Of a DNA stretch of 42,982 nucleotides, positions 35,592 through 42,982 are shown piece by piece (the stretch's first letter is position 1; every line of letters begins with the position of its first letter). This DNA is from an uncultured Caryophanales bacterium (GTDB taxonomy: Bacteria; Bacillota_I; Bacilli_A; RFN20; CAG-826), in the NCBI GenBank assembly GCA_946630435.1, contig CAMOYS010000003.1:1-42982 (forward strand). The letters run 5' to 3'. The translations under genes and the position numbers were made by a program. The notes below the pieces were generated by a model. The model was not told the DNA's origin. It was given only the letters and a program-made list of their open reading frames with translations, and did not search any database.

Positions 35592-36380
35592 ATGGCAAAT
35601 ATTACTACTATTGAAACCGCTAGTTACGAACAACTTATTGCTAGTAACACAGCCCAAACATTACAAAGAGAATTACATTTAACACCAACACAAATCGCAA
35701 AGGCAAACACAACTCTTATGTCCTTAATGGAAGATAAAAAGTTAGAGGGTGCTTCTCAATTAAGCAAAATGCGTTTCGTTTATAGAGTTGCAACGCTCAA
35801 CTACAAAACCCCAAACGCTATTGCACCAGTCAAATATGGCACAAATGTTATGGCACAGCCACAATACCAAGCCTATATCGAAGATATGATGGATAGTGGC
35901 TTTGTTGAAGAAACCAACGCATTAGCAATTTATAAAGGAATTGACTACAAAGCAAAACTCAATAAATGGGGTTACAAAGAATTAACTATTCCAGAAATTG
36001 AAATCAAAGCGGACGACCTATTTACCAAAATGGAAATTATCGGTTATTACGCTTATGCAAAATGCAAAGATGGTCGTATGGTTACTTGCTTAATGTCTAA
36101 CAAAGAACTTGACGACTGGGCAATGCGTTACTCAATTTCTCAAAAAGCATTTAAGAGTGGCAAGGCAACATCTTCTATTTGGAACGACAACCGAGAAGAA
36201 ATGTGCTTAAAGACTTGCATTAAAGCGGTCGCAAGACAAGTCCTTAAATACCACCCATACGATAGACTTGCTCAATTAGTCGAAATCGACCAACAAGTCT
36301 TTACCGAAAAAGGAACTTCATACGCTGACAACCCAGCAAATTCCCAAGAAGTGTCGAATAAGATAGTTGCGGAACAATAA
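35592..36380 (+). CDS. recT: RecT family single-strand annealing protein
   Basis: Length, position, KMEIIGYYAYAKCKDG, MCLKTCIKAVARQVLKY. Confidence 0.88.
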   Translation: MANITTIETASYEQLIASNTAQTLQRELHLTPTQIAKANTTLMSLMEDKKLEGASQLSKMRFVYRVATLNYKTPNAIAPVKYGTNVMAQPQYQAYIEDMMDSGFVEETNALAIYKGIDYKAKLNKWGYKELTIPEIEIKADDLFTKMEIIGYYAYAKCKDGRMVTCLMSNKELDDWAMRYSISQKAFKSGKATSSIWNDNREEMCLKTCIKAVARQVLKYHPYDRLAQLVEIDQQVFTEKGTSYADNPANSQEVSNKIVAEQ

Positions 36381-36485
36381 TTCCATAAAATTCTCCCTTT
36401 ATTTCTCATAGCAACTGGCTTCCGCAACTAATTATTCTTGGAGGCGATAACCAAGTAAAAAACACCTCTCAAAAGGAGGCTGAAT

Positions 36486-36722
36486 ATGAAACTAATTATC
36501 ACAAAAGAATACGAACTAAATTACGAAGATGGCGAATATATTGCCAAACAACTAAAAGAACGCAAAATTTCTCAAAAAGATATTGCGAAAGCGTTAGGTC
36601 TATCGGCTAGTTATGTGTCCCTTGCCCTCTACGGACGCAAAAAAGCCCCTCTACGCTTAATTAATTACTTAGTCGATACATTAGGCATATCGCTTAAATT
36701 CGAGGGCTTAATTGTCTTATGA
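36486..36722 (+). CDS. HTH (XRE) regulator
   Basis: ISQKDIAKALGLSASYVSLALYGRKKAP. Confidence 0.7.
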   Translation: MKLIITKEYELNYEDGEYIAKQLKERKISQKDIAKALGLSASYVSLALYGRKKAPLRLINYLVDTLGISLKFEGLIVL

Positions 36723-36895
36723 AAGTAATTCTAAAAAATGACGAGTGTTCTATCGAATATACAAAGGTCGATAGCGTGAAAGAAACAAAAGAGGGAATTT
36801 GGATATTTCACTCAAACGGAAAAGCAAGATTTTATACCAAGAGTGAGTTTCCTAAAACGGAGGTAATTAAAGATGGCAAAACGAAGAATGATTAG
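36719..36895 (+). CDS. Hypothetical small protein, 58 aa (missed by the ORF track)
   Basis: MKVILKNDECSIEYTKVDSVKETKEGIWIFHSNGKARFYTKSEFPKTEVIKDGKTKND*. Confidence 0.55.
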   Translation: MKVILKNDECSIEYTKVDSVKETKEGIWIFHSNGKARFYTKSEFPKTEVIKDGKTKND

Positions 36896-37544
36896 TTTAG
36901 ACATTATTGATAAAGACGCTTTTATCTCAATGTCGCAAACAGCACAAAACCTTTATTTTCACATAGTAGGTAGAGCCGACGATGATGGCTTTTGTGGAAA
37001 CATATTTGGAATTATGAGGCTACTCGGCTCGTCAATGGACGATTTAAGTGCATTGATAAATAGACGCTTTTTGCTCGAATGTAAAGATGGTGTTTTAGTA
37101 GTTAAACATTGGTGGATACTTAATCAAAAAAGAAAAGATAGATACACACCTAGCGTTTATCTTAAAGATAACCTCTTATATCTTGATGAAAATAATGCTT
37201 ACACCGAAAAGGTTACCGCAATACCTTATTCAAGTGCTTGGCAACCAAGTGGCAACCAAGCGGTAACACAAGATAAGTTAAGTAAAGATAAGATAAGTAA
37301 AAATAAGTTAATAGAAGATAAGTTAAGTTTAGTTAAGGATAATGAATGTCTTTCTAATAAGGGGGAAAGTATCCTCGCTCAACAATACATTGCTAAATTG
37401 CACGAACTAGGGGTTACCGACCACGACAAAGTTATCGTTGATTATTTCAACAATGATGGCGACCCAATGCGTGTATCTAACTTAATAACTGAACTAAAAA
37501 CAAATAAAGAACTTAATATTAATGAATTTTTGGAGAGTTTTTGA
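36873..37544 (+). CDS. Replisome organiser-like protein
   Basis: MAKRRMISLDIIDKDAFISMSQTAQNLYFHIVGRADDDGF pattern of phage replication initiators. Confidence 0.75.
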   Translation: MAKRRMISLDIIDKDAFISMSQTAQNLYFHIVGRADDDGFCGNIFGIMRLLGSSMDDLSALINRRFLLECKDGVLVVKHWWILNQKRKDRYTPSVYLKDNLLYLDENNAYTEKVTAIPYSSAWQPSGNQAVTQDKLSKDKISKNKLIEDKLSLVKDNECLSNKGESILAQQYIAKLHELGVTDHDKVIVDYFNNDGDPMRVSNLITELKTNKELNINEFLESF

Positions 37545-37548
37545 ATTT

Positions 37549-37839
37549 ATGAATAGTAGAGTTAGTGAATTAGAAATGGCTATCGCTTCCTACGAATTTG
37601 CTGAAATGCTTACGGAAACGCAAAAAGCCGAACTTAACGAATTGAAAGCCGAACTCGAAACATTACGAAAGAAAAGTGGTATCGCTGTAAAGATAGACGG
37701 CAAGTGGTATTTAACTGATACACCAACCCTACCTTTATGCGAAACACCTACATTGTTCGATAGTGTAGAGGAAGCAAACGAATATCTTAAAAAAGCCGAT
37801 TTAGGCAATAGGAGGAATATTGAATATGAAAGATATTAG
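37549..37839 (+). CDS. Hypothetical coiled-coil protein
   Basis: Internal ATG MNSRVSELEMAIASYEF... Confidence 0.55.
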   Translation: MNSRVSELEMAIASYEFAEMLTETQKAELNELKAELETLRKKSGIAVKIDGKWYLTDTPTLPLCETPTLFDSVEEANEYLKKADLGNRRNIEYERY

Positions 37840-38461
37840 ATTACTAGCATTAATTACATCTTTAGTAGGGGTGGGCGGTGTTGTTGCCCTCTCTACTATT
37901 CAAGGAAATGGCGGGGCGGTCGATTTCAAAGCCAACGCTTCATATACTTGTGCGAGCGTCCATTATGGTATGCAAGACAACGATTTAAGCGGATATATTG
38001 CGACTTACGGAACTACTTACACAGAAGCCAAAAGTCCATACGAAAGTTTAGGCTATGCGACTGGAATTACTATTACAAGTTTTAGTGTGACTGGTGCAAA
38101 CGCTCAATGGCTCGATGTCGGCACAAAATACACAATTAACAAAGTTACTTACACTAGCGATAAGACACACGGACTTAAACTTGGCACATCGAAAAATCAA
38201 ACAAATTTGCAATATGTGTTCGATAAAAATGTTATAGGCTGTGATATTTATGCGATTGGTTGGAACGATGATGGTATTACTATTTCGGTCAATGGTGGTG
38301 CAAGCCAAGATGTCGCCAAGAACACTGATATTAGTGGAACTTTCGATGATAAAGCCATCACTTACACCAGATACCATTTCGATTTTGAAAGCACAAATAC
38401 ATTAGAAATCGCCACAACCAAAAGATTATTCATTGGCGATATTGCTTTAAGGGTAGCCTAG
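37826..38461 (+). CDS. Secreted protein, beta-rich
   Basis: MKDIRLLALITSLVGVGGVVALSTI hydrophobic N-terminal segment; AGGAGG RBS. Confidence 0.7.
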   Translation: MKDIRLLALITSLVGVGGVVALSTIQGNGGAVDFKANASYTCASVHYGMQDNDLSGYIATYGTTYTEAKSPYESLGYATGITITSFSVTGANAQWLDVGTKYTINKVTYTSDKTHGLKLGTSKNQTNLQYVFDKNVIGCDIYAIGWNDDGITISVNGGASQDVAKNTDISGTFDDKAITYTRYHFDFESTNTLEIATTKRLFIGDIALRVA

Positions 38462-38472
38462 GGGGTAGTGAA

Positions 38473-38754
38473 ATGAATATTGTTAGCGATAAAGTTATCG
38501 AAAAAACAAGAGAGTGTGGAAAGAAACTCAAAGTAAATGAGTGTGTTTCAAGACTATTTAAAACACTATCACACCTAGTTGATGAAAACCCAAAAATGCA
38601 AAATGCGGGTAGAACATTAGGCAAGGAAGATTTTGAAGAAGTCTTATCTATTATCGTTACTTACTATTCACTTGAACTATTAGCGAGAACTCATAGTCCA
38701 AACGAATTTGAAATGATTTTAACCGAGTGTAGCGAAGTGGAGGAAATGAACTAA
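38473..38754 (+). CDS. Hypothetical protein
   Basis: ORF with GGGGG RBS. Confidence 0.6.
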   Translation: MNIVSDKVIEKTRECGKKLKVNECVSRLFKTLSHLVDENPKMQNAGRTLGKEDFEEVLSIIVTYYSLELLARTHSPNEFEMILTECSEVEEMN

Positions 38755-39134
38755 TGAATAGCGTTGTATTCCTAGCCATTATGCAAGATAAAGTGGCGAA
38801 CAAAGGCTCACTCGCAAAATTCTCATTATATAGCGATAAACAATACTTTGATTTAGTTATCTTCAATAAAAATGTAATTGAAAAGAGTATCAATATCCCT
38901 AAAGGTGCGTGGGTTATCGTTGAGGCGAAACTTCAAAAGAGTAAATATAACGGCAAAAGTTATACACAAATCGTAGCAACTGATATTAGGCGAACAAATA
39001 TTAAAACCGAAGAAGAAATGTTTGATAGCGAAGAAACGCAAGAAACACTTACAAGTTATGGCGATGATTTGCCGATTAGTGATGATAATAGCGTCAAGTT
39101 GAACGATGTTGCTGACGATGATTTGCCTTTCTAG
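38754..39134 (+). CDS. ssb: Divergent single-stranded DNA-binding protein
   Basis: OB-fold-like sequence and acidic tail ending DDDLPF. Confidence 0.75.
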   Translation: MNSVVFLAIMQDKVANKGSLAKFSLYSDKQYFDLVIFNKNVIEKSINIPKGAWVIVEAKLQKSKYNGKSYTQIVATDIRRTNIKTEEEMFDSEETQETLTSYGDDLPISDDNSVKLNDVADDDLPF

Positions 39135-39146
39135 GAGGCTTCTAAA

Positions 39147-39380
39147 ATGAATATTAAAAAGTATTGTTTACTTAAAAATGGCGATATTGAGTGTTGCTAT
39201 TACACAAACATATTAGGCGAGCCAATTAAACAAAAACCTATCTTTATGAAAGACGGCAAATGGTTTTTAGAATACGACAAATGGATAATCGTTGACTATG
39301 AAACTACAACCGAAGAAATCATCGCATTTGCTGATACCGAAGAAGAACTGGAGGCAATTAGAAATGGAAAAGGAAACTGA
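39147..39380 (+). CDS. Hypothetical protein
   Basis: ORF, AGGAGG RBS. Confidence 0.6.
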   Translation: MNIKKYCLLKNGDIECCYYTNILGEPIKQKPIFMKDGKWFLEYDKWIIVDYETTTEEIIAFADTEEELEAIRNGKGN

Positions 39381-39624
39381 ACTTTATTTAATTAAACGAA
39401 TTAAAGACTTGGAAAATCTAATTGCTGGCGTTTCTAAAAAAGAAAGCGAAAGTGCCTATTATAGAGCAATGGCGTTTGATATGCTGGCAGACCGCCTAGA
39501 AATTCAAGTTATATGCGACCCAGTCAAACAAAAATACACTATTAGAATTGGCAAACAAGAATTTGAAGCAGATTTTAAATATGCCGAACTAATAAGGAGA
39601 GCATTAGACTATGGCAAACAATAG
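39364..39624 (+). CDS. Hypothetical protein
   Basis: ATG 39364, MEKETELYLIKRIKDLENLI. Confidence 0.55.
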   Translation: MEKETELYLIKRIKDLENLIAGVSKKESESAYYRAMAFDMLADRLEIQVICDPVKQKYTIRIGKQEFEADFKYAELIRRALDYGKQ

Positions 39625-40315
39625 ACACCAAGTTTATGCGACTGGTAAAGTGGTTTATTATATAAACCATAAGCGTTTCTATAACGATAAAAACCAACGC
39701 AACGGTAGAGCCAAATGTCAGCAATATTGTTTAGATAACTTCCTAGACTTTAATGATGTTATCCAGTTCGATAGCGATACCGAGTGCGATTACTACGAAT
39801 ACTTACTTGAAAGACAAAAGCGTGGCGAAATATCCAACCTAACACATCACTTTCTAATTAAGGTGCAAAGCGAATTTGTTAATGCTAATGGCGATGTCAT
39901 ACCAGAGATTACATATAATGCCGACTTCATTTATAAAGAGGGCGACAAGCGTGTGGTGGTAGATGTTAAATCGAGCGAATACTTTTTAAACAATGACGGA
40001 GGTAGGTTTATCTTGCTAAAGTCCGTGTTCGATAAAGTGTTCCTAGAAAAAGGTTTATATATCAAAATCATCATCAAAAAGTCTAAAGGCGAATTTTATG
40101 AGTGGCACATAGGCGACAAGCAAAAGTCTGGGAAACTTATTAAAAAACAAAGTAGCCAAATCAAAGAGTTACGCAAGCAAATACACGCAACTGAAATGGC
40201 TAATCGCAAAGAAGAACGAGAAAAGGCACGCTTGATTGAATTAAGAGGTATTGAAAACCTTACTAGCAACCAAAGAAAGCGTCTAAAGGAACTGGAGGAT
40301 AAATATAGATTATGA
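39611..40315 (+). CDS. DUF1064 (putative PD-(D/E)XK nuclease/resolvase)
   Basis: DSDTECDYYEYLLERQKRGEI...ITYNADFIYKEGDKRVVVDVKS. Confidence 0.85.
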   Translation: MANNRHQVYATGKVVYYINHKRFYNDKNQRNGRAKCQQYCLDNFLDFNDVIQFDSDTECDYYEYLLERQKRGEISNLTHHFLIKVQSEFVNANGDVIPEITYNADFIYKEGDKRVVVDVKSSEYFLNNDGGRFILLKSVFDKVFLEKGLYIKIIIKKSKGEFYEWHIGDKQKSGKLIKKQSSQIKELRKQIHATEMANRKEEREKARLIELRGIENLTSNQRKRLKELEDKYRL

Positions 40316-40473
40316 ATAAAACCGAATTTATAGAAACTCTAATGAGTGATGAACAGCCACCAGTCACTAGGGAACTAACACCGCTCGAAAAGTGCCTAAA
40401 GAAACGCAAAGTAAGTTGTTGTGAAAAGTGCGTAAGATATGAGGAATTTTGTAAGTATGAGAAACGAGAAGTA
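40312..40473 (+). CDS. Small Cys-rich protein, 53 aa (missed by the ORF track)
   Basis: MNKTEFIETLMSDEQPPVTRELTPLEKCLKKRKVSCCEKCVRYEEFCKYEKREV*. Confidence 0.5.
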
Positions 40474-40792
40474 TGAATTACAAGATTTGATTAGAGTGGC
40501 TAAAGGCGAGGCAAGTATTGAAGATGTCGCTGAAACCTACAATGTTTCGCTTAATAGTGTTCGTTGTGCTATGGCTAGGCGAGGTATCTTCAAAACTAAA
40601 AAGAAAATCAAAATCGTTTCCCCTTATAAAGTTATTATCGTTAATTCAATTCAAGAGTGTTGCGACACCTTAAAGTTATCTAGGACAACAATTAAAAAAG
40701 CGTTGCACGGACAACGAGTTCCTATATTAGATAACTTGCAAATTAAAATTATGGAGGTAAGTAAATATGCCGAAGAAAAAACAACTCGTTAG
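40457..40792 (+). CDS. HTH protein
   Basis: MRNEKYELQDLIRVAKGEASIEDVAETYNVSLNSVRCAMARRG. Confidence 0.55.
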   Translation: MRNEKYELQDLIRVAKGEASIEDVAETYNVSLNSVRCAMARRGIFKTKKKIKIVSPYKVIIVNSIQECCDTLKLSRTTIKKALHGQRVPILDNLQIKIMEVSKYAEEKTTR

Positions 40793-41255
40793 TGTGAGGG
40801 AACAAGAAAAAGAAGTCCCATATACCACTAAACAATATGAACACTTATTACAAGTTACTAAATTAGAAAAGCCTAATTTGAACGATAAACAAGCCGTTGA
40901 TAATGTTTTGAGTGCCTATTTCGATTTATGTAAAACAAACGAAATGAAGCCAGCCATAAGTGGTATTGGTATGGTGCTAGGTCTTTCTCGCAAACAAGTG
41001 TTAGATATTTGTAACGGACAAGTTAAATGTGAAAGCACCGATATTATTATTAGTTATTATCGTATGCTCGAAATGTTTGATGAAGTCGCTATGAAAGACG
41101 GAAAGATACCACAAATTACTGGTATGTTTATGGCTAAAAACAACTATGGTTACACTGATGGCGAAAAAGTCCAAATCGTTAAGGAAGAATTGACTAATGA
41201 GGAAATTGCCGAGAGATACCGCAAAATGCACGAAATCGTTAGCGAAGAAAAGTAG
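40767..41255 (+). CDS. terS: Putative terminase small subunit
   Basis: HTH region and IPQITGMFMAKNNYGYTDGEKVQIVKEE pattern. Confidence 0.65.
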   Translation: MPKKKQLVSVREQEKEVPYTTKQYEHLLQVTKLEKPNLNDKQAVDNVLSAYFDLCKTNEMKPAISGIGMVLGLSRKQVLDICNGQVKCESTDIIISYYRMLEMFDEVAMKDGKIPQITGMFMAKNNYGYTDGEKVQIVKEELTNEEIAERYRKMHEIVSEEK

Positions 41256-41379
41256 GTTTGGGATATTCCTTAAAACTGGATATAGTCCTATTCTAATCAC
41301 TTATTCAAAGCAAGAGGCGGAAGATATTATAGGCACTCGCTACTCTAAACAATATGTTGTGAGGGAAATTTATGATTAG
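41197..41379 (+). CDS. Hypothetical protein, N-terminus uncertain
   Basis: ORF overlapping terS end. Confidence 0.35.
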   Translation: MRKLPRDTAKCTKSLAKKSRFGIFLKTGYSPILITYSKQEAEDIIGTRYSKQYVVREIYD

Positions 41380-41665
41380 GTTTGTAGTCAACAAAAACGC
41401 TGATTTATCTAAATATGGCTTTGAGGAAGATACAAAAGAGTGGGTTGTATGGCAAGGCACTAGAAGATTATGGGTGCGTAAAAGCGACTATCTATTGCAT
41501 TTCAATATGATAACAAACGAAACACTTTCTATCTTCTACGATATGATAAAAGACAACATTGTTAAGTATGTTGATAAACCATTAAAACCTTGTAATTATC
41601 ACTATATAGGGCTAAGTAATGATGAATATAAATTAATTTTAGATAAACGGAATAAAGCCAAATAA
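41372..41665 (+). CDS. Hypothetical protein
   Basis: ORF. Confidence 0.55.
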   Translation: MIRFVVNKNADLSKYGFEEDTKEWVVWQGTRRLWVRKSDYLLHFNMITNETLSIFYDMIKDNIVKYVDKPLKPCNYHYIGLSNDEYKLILDKRNKAK

Positions 41666-41673
41666 GGCACGAA

Positions 41674-41707
41674 AAAAAGGTAGGGTAGATAATTCCCTAC
41701 CTTTTAT
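41674..41707 (+). terminator. Early operon terminator
   Basis: AAAGGTAGGG-tagataatt-CCCTACCTTTT. Confidence 0.85.
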
Positions 41708-41762
41708 TGTTTTGTGGCTCTATGGTGCATTTTTGGAAGAAATAGAGGTATTTGAGCAAAAG

Positions 41763-41791
41763 AAAAAGGGTTAGCATTAAAGCCAACCCTT
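41763..41791 (-). terminator. Leftward operon terminator
   Basis: AAGGGTTGGCtttaatGCTAACCCTTTTT on minus strand. Confidence 0.8.
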
Positions 41792-41796
41792 GTGTT

Positions 41797-42789
41797 TTAT
41801 CCTTTAAATTCGTTTGCCCTCACGAACAAATCTTCTAATTGCTTTTCTGGAAATGCAACTTGAAATCTAATGAGGTTAATTCCGTTTTTGAATAAAGCGT
41901 CCCCACAACCTTTTAATTGTTCCGCACCTTTTTGGTCTAGGATAGTAATACTCTCTCTAATACTAGCGGTTTTGAGTGCGATACGATAAGGCATATTGGC
42001 TTTTATAAGTCCGCTACATACCTCAATTTTAGGGTTTTGAGTGGCGACAATTAGGTGCATACCAACCGCTCTACCTTTTTGTGCGATACGGACAATATCT
42101 TGTTCTACCTCAAATCTACTGGTTAACATTAAGTCCGCTAATTCATCAATGATTATGTATGTTTCACGCTCATATTTACCGCCATTTTCGTATCGACTAT
42201 CCATTTCGTTACACATAATTTTCATCAACTTTATGGCTTGTTCCGTTGTGCTTACATAAGTAGTCCCAACTAGGTTTTTAAAGCGGTTAAATTCCGTGCC
42301 TTTTGGGTCGATAATTACAACCTCGCCTTTCCCAAATCTATTCTTGCCATACCAACCAAAGATATTAAATAGTATGTTTCTTAATAGCACTGACTTACCG
42401 CCCCCAGTAGTTCCAGCAATAAGCAAGTGAGGTATTTTATCAAAATCAAGCGTTACAAGTTTACCCTCACTATCTACACCTATAACCATATCCCTATAGC
42501 CATTTTCGGCAAGTAGTTTGGTAAGCGACACGCTCGCATTATCATAAAGCCAAATCACTTTAAAATGTGCTTGCTTTGTTCGTTCTGCTTTCAAGTTAAC
42601 TCGATGAAAAGTGCCTATTTTATCAAGCAACTTGTCAATATATTTCATATTGAATTGTGATATGTCTTTGAGGTTAAAAAAGTGGGTTTCGCCTAGTGGT
42701 GTTTGCACGCTATCGACAAGCGTAACTGGTAGTCCTAGTTCGCCAAAATTTGTTTCTATAGTCTTTCCGTTTGTTTCTAAATTAGCCAT
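41797..42789 (-). CDS. FtsK/SpoIIIE-like DNA translocase ATPase (soluble motor only)
   Basis: HLLIAGTTGGGKSVLLRN Walker A, YIIIDELADL Walker B, RAVGMHLIVATQNP. Confidence 0.93.
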   Translation of the reverse strand: MANLETNGKTIETNFGELGLPVTLVDSVQTPLGETHFFNLKDISQFNMKYIDKLLDKIGTFHRVNLKAERTKQAHFKVIWLYDNASVSLTKLLAENGYRDMVIGVDSEGKLVTLDFDKIPHLLIAGTTGGGKSVLLRNILFNIFGWYGKNRFGKGEVVIIDPKGTEFNRFKNLVGTTYVSTTEQAIKLMKIMCNEMDSRYENGGKYERETYIIIDELADLMLTSRFEVEQDIVRIAQKGRAVGMHLIVATQNPKIEVCSGLIKANMPYRIALKTASIRESITILDQKGAEQLKGCGDALFKNGINLIRFQVAFPEKQLEDLFVRANEFKG

Positions 42790-42868
42790 TTGCGTTAATC
42801 TCCCACAAAATCGAAATTATACCTAACATAACAAGTAGTGGTGGTATCGCTCTAGCAAGTTCAGTCAT
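42782..42868 (-). CDS. 28-aa membrane micro-ORF upstream of the FtsK-like gene (missed by the ORF track)
   Basis: MTELARAIPPLLVMLGIISILWEINANG*; stop overlaps FtsK ATG. Confidence 0.5.
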   Translation of the reverse strand: MTELARAIPPLLVMLGIISILWEINANG

Positions 42869-42870
42869 AA

Positions 42871-42982
42871 TTATTGATACCACCTTTCGTAATCTTCACA
42901 TTTTTTAATAGGCGTATCTTCCAAAATGCCAACCAGTCTTGTTTCCACCGGAATATAACACTTATTTGTTTCCTCACACAAG
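42871..42982 (-). CDS. Hypothetical protein, 96 aa, C-terminal part (continues at 1-234 across the join)
   Basis: Open frame continuous over the 55-bp overlap, stop TAA at 42871-42873. Confidence 0.75.
   Translation of the reverse strand, partial: LCEETNKCYIPVETRLVGILEDTPIKKCEDYERWYQ
42928..42982. repeat. Terminal direct repeat, copy 2 (assembly overlap of a circular genome)
   Basis: Exact 55-bp copy of bases 1-55. Confidence 0.97.

Overview
The window looks like a complete, circularly assembled, AT-rich temperate siphovirus genome. Bases 1-55 are repeated exactly at 42928-42982, and a 96-codon minus-strand ORF reads through that join, so the unique circle is about 42,927 bp. Translation fits the standard bacterial code (TGA acts as a stop, often in ATGA overlaps). 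Modules: (A) a leftward cluster (8351 -> 1 -> join -> 41797) of about 27 small, mostly unrecognised ORFs, many with a GGGGG-type ribosome-binding site, ending in a 28-aa membrane micro-ORF and an FtsK/SpoIIIE-like ATPase; it contains two ORF-free regions (6229-6815 and 8352-9181) with shared repeat motifs and possible structured RNA. (B) A short serine recombinase with a clear promoter, then small accessory ORFs including a truncated ASCH gene. (C) A rightward late operon: large terminase, portal, scaffold, capsid, connectors, tail tube, tail chaperones with a -1 slippery site, tape measure, tail proteins, holin-like proteins, tail fibres, and a class 3 lipase, with no recognisable peptidoglycan hydrolase. 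(D) A tyrosine integrase next to an attP candidate resembling a tRNA 3' end. (E) A CI/Cro-like switch and early operon with YqaJ, DUF1351-like, HNH, RecT, replisome organiser-like, secreted protein, SSB, DUF1064 and small terminase. The most interesting points are the separation of terS and terL by the FtsK/small-ORF/serine-recombinase block, the lipase without a recognisable endolysin, the candidate large noncoding RNA, and the membrane micro-ORF beside a soluble FtsK motor. All family calls are from reading translated sequence; no database search was run.
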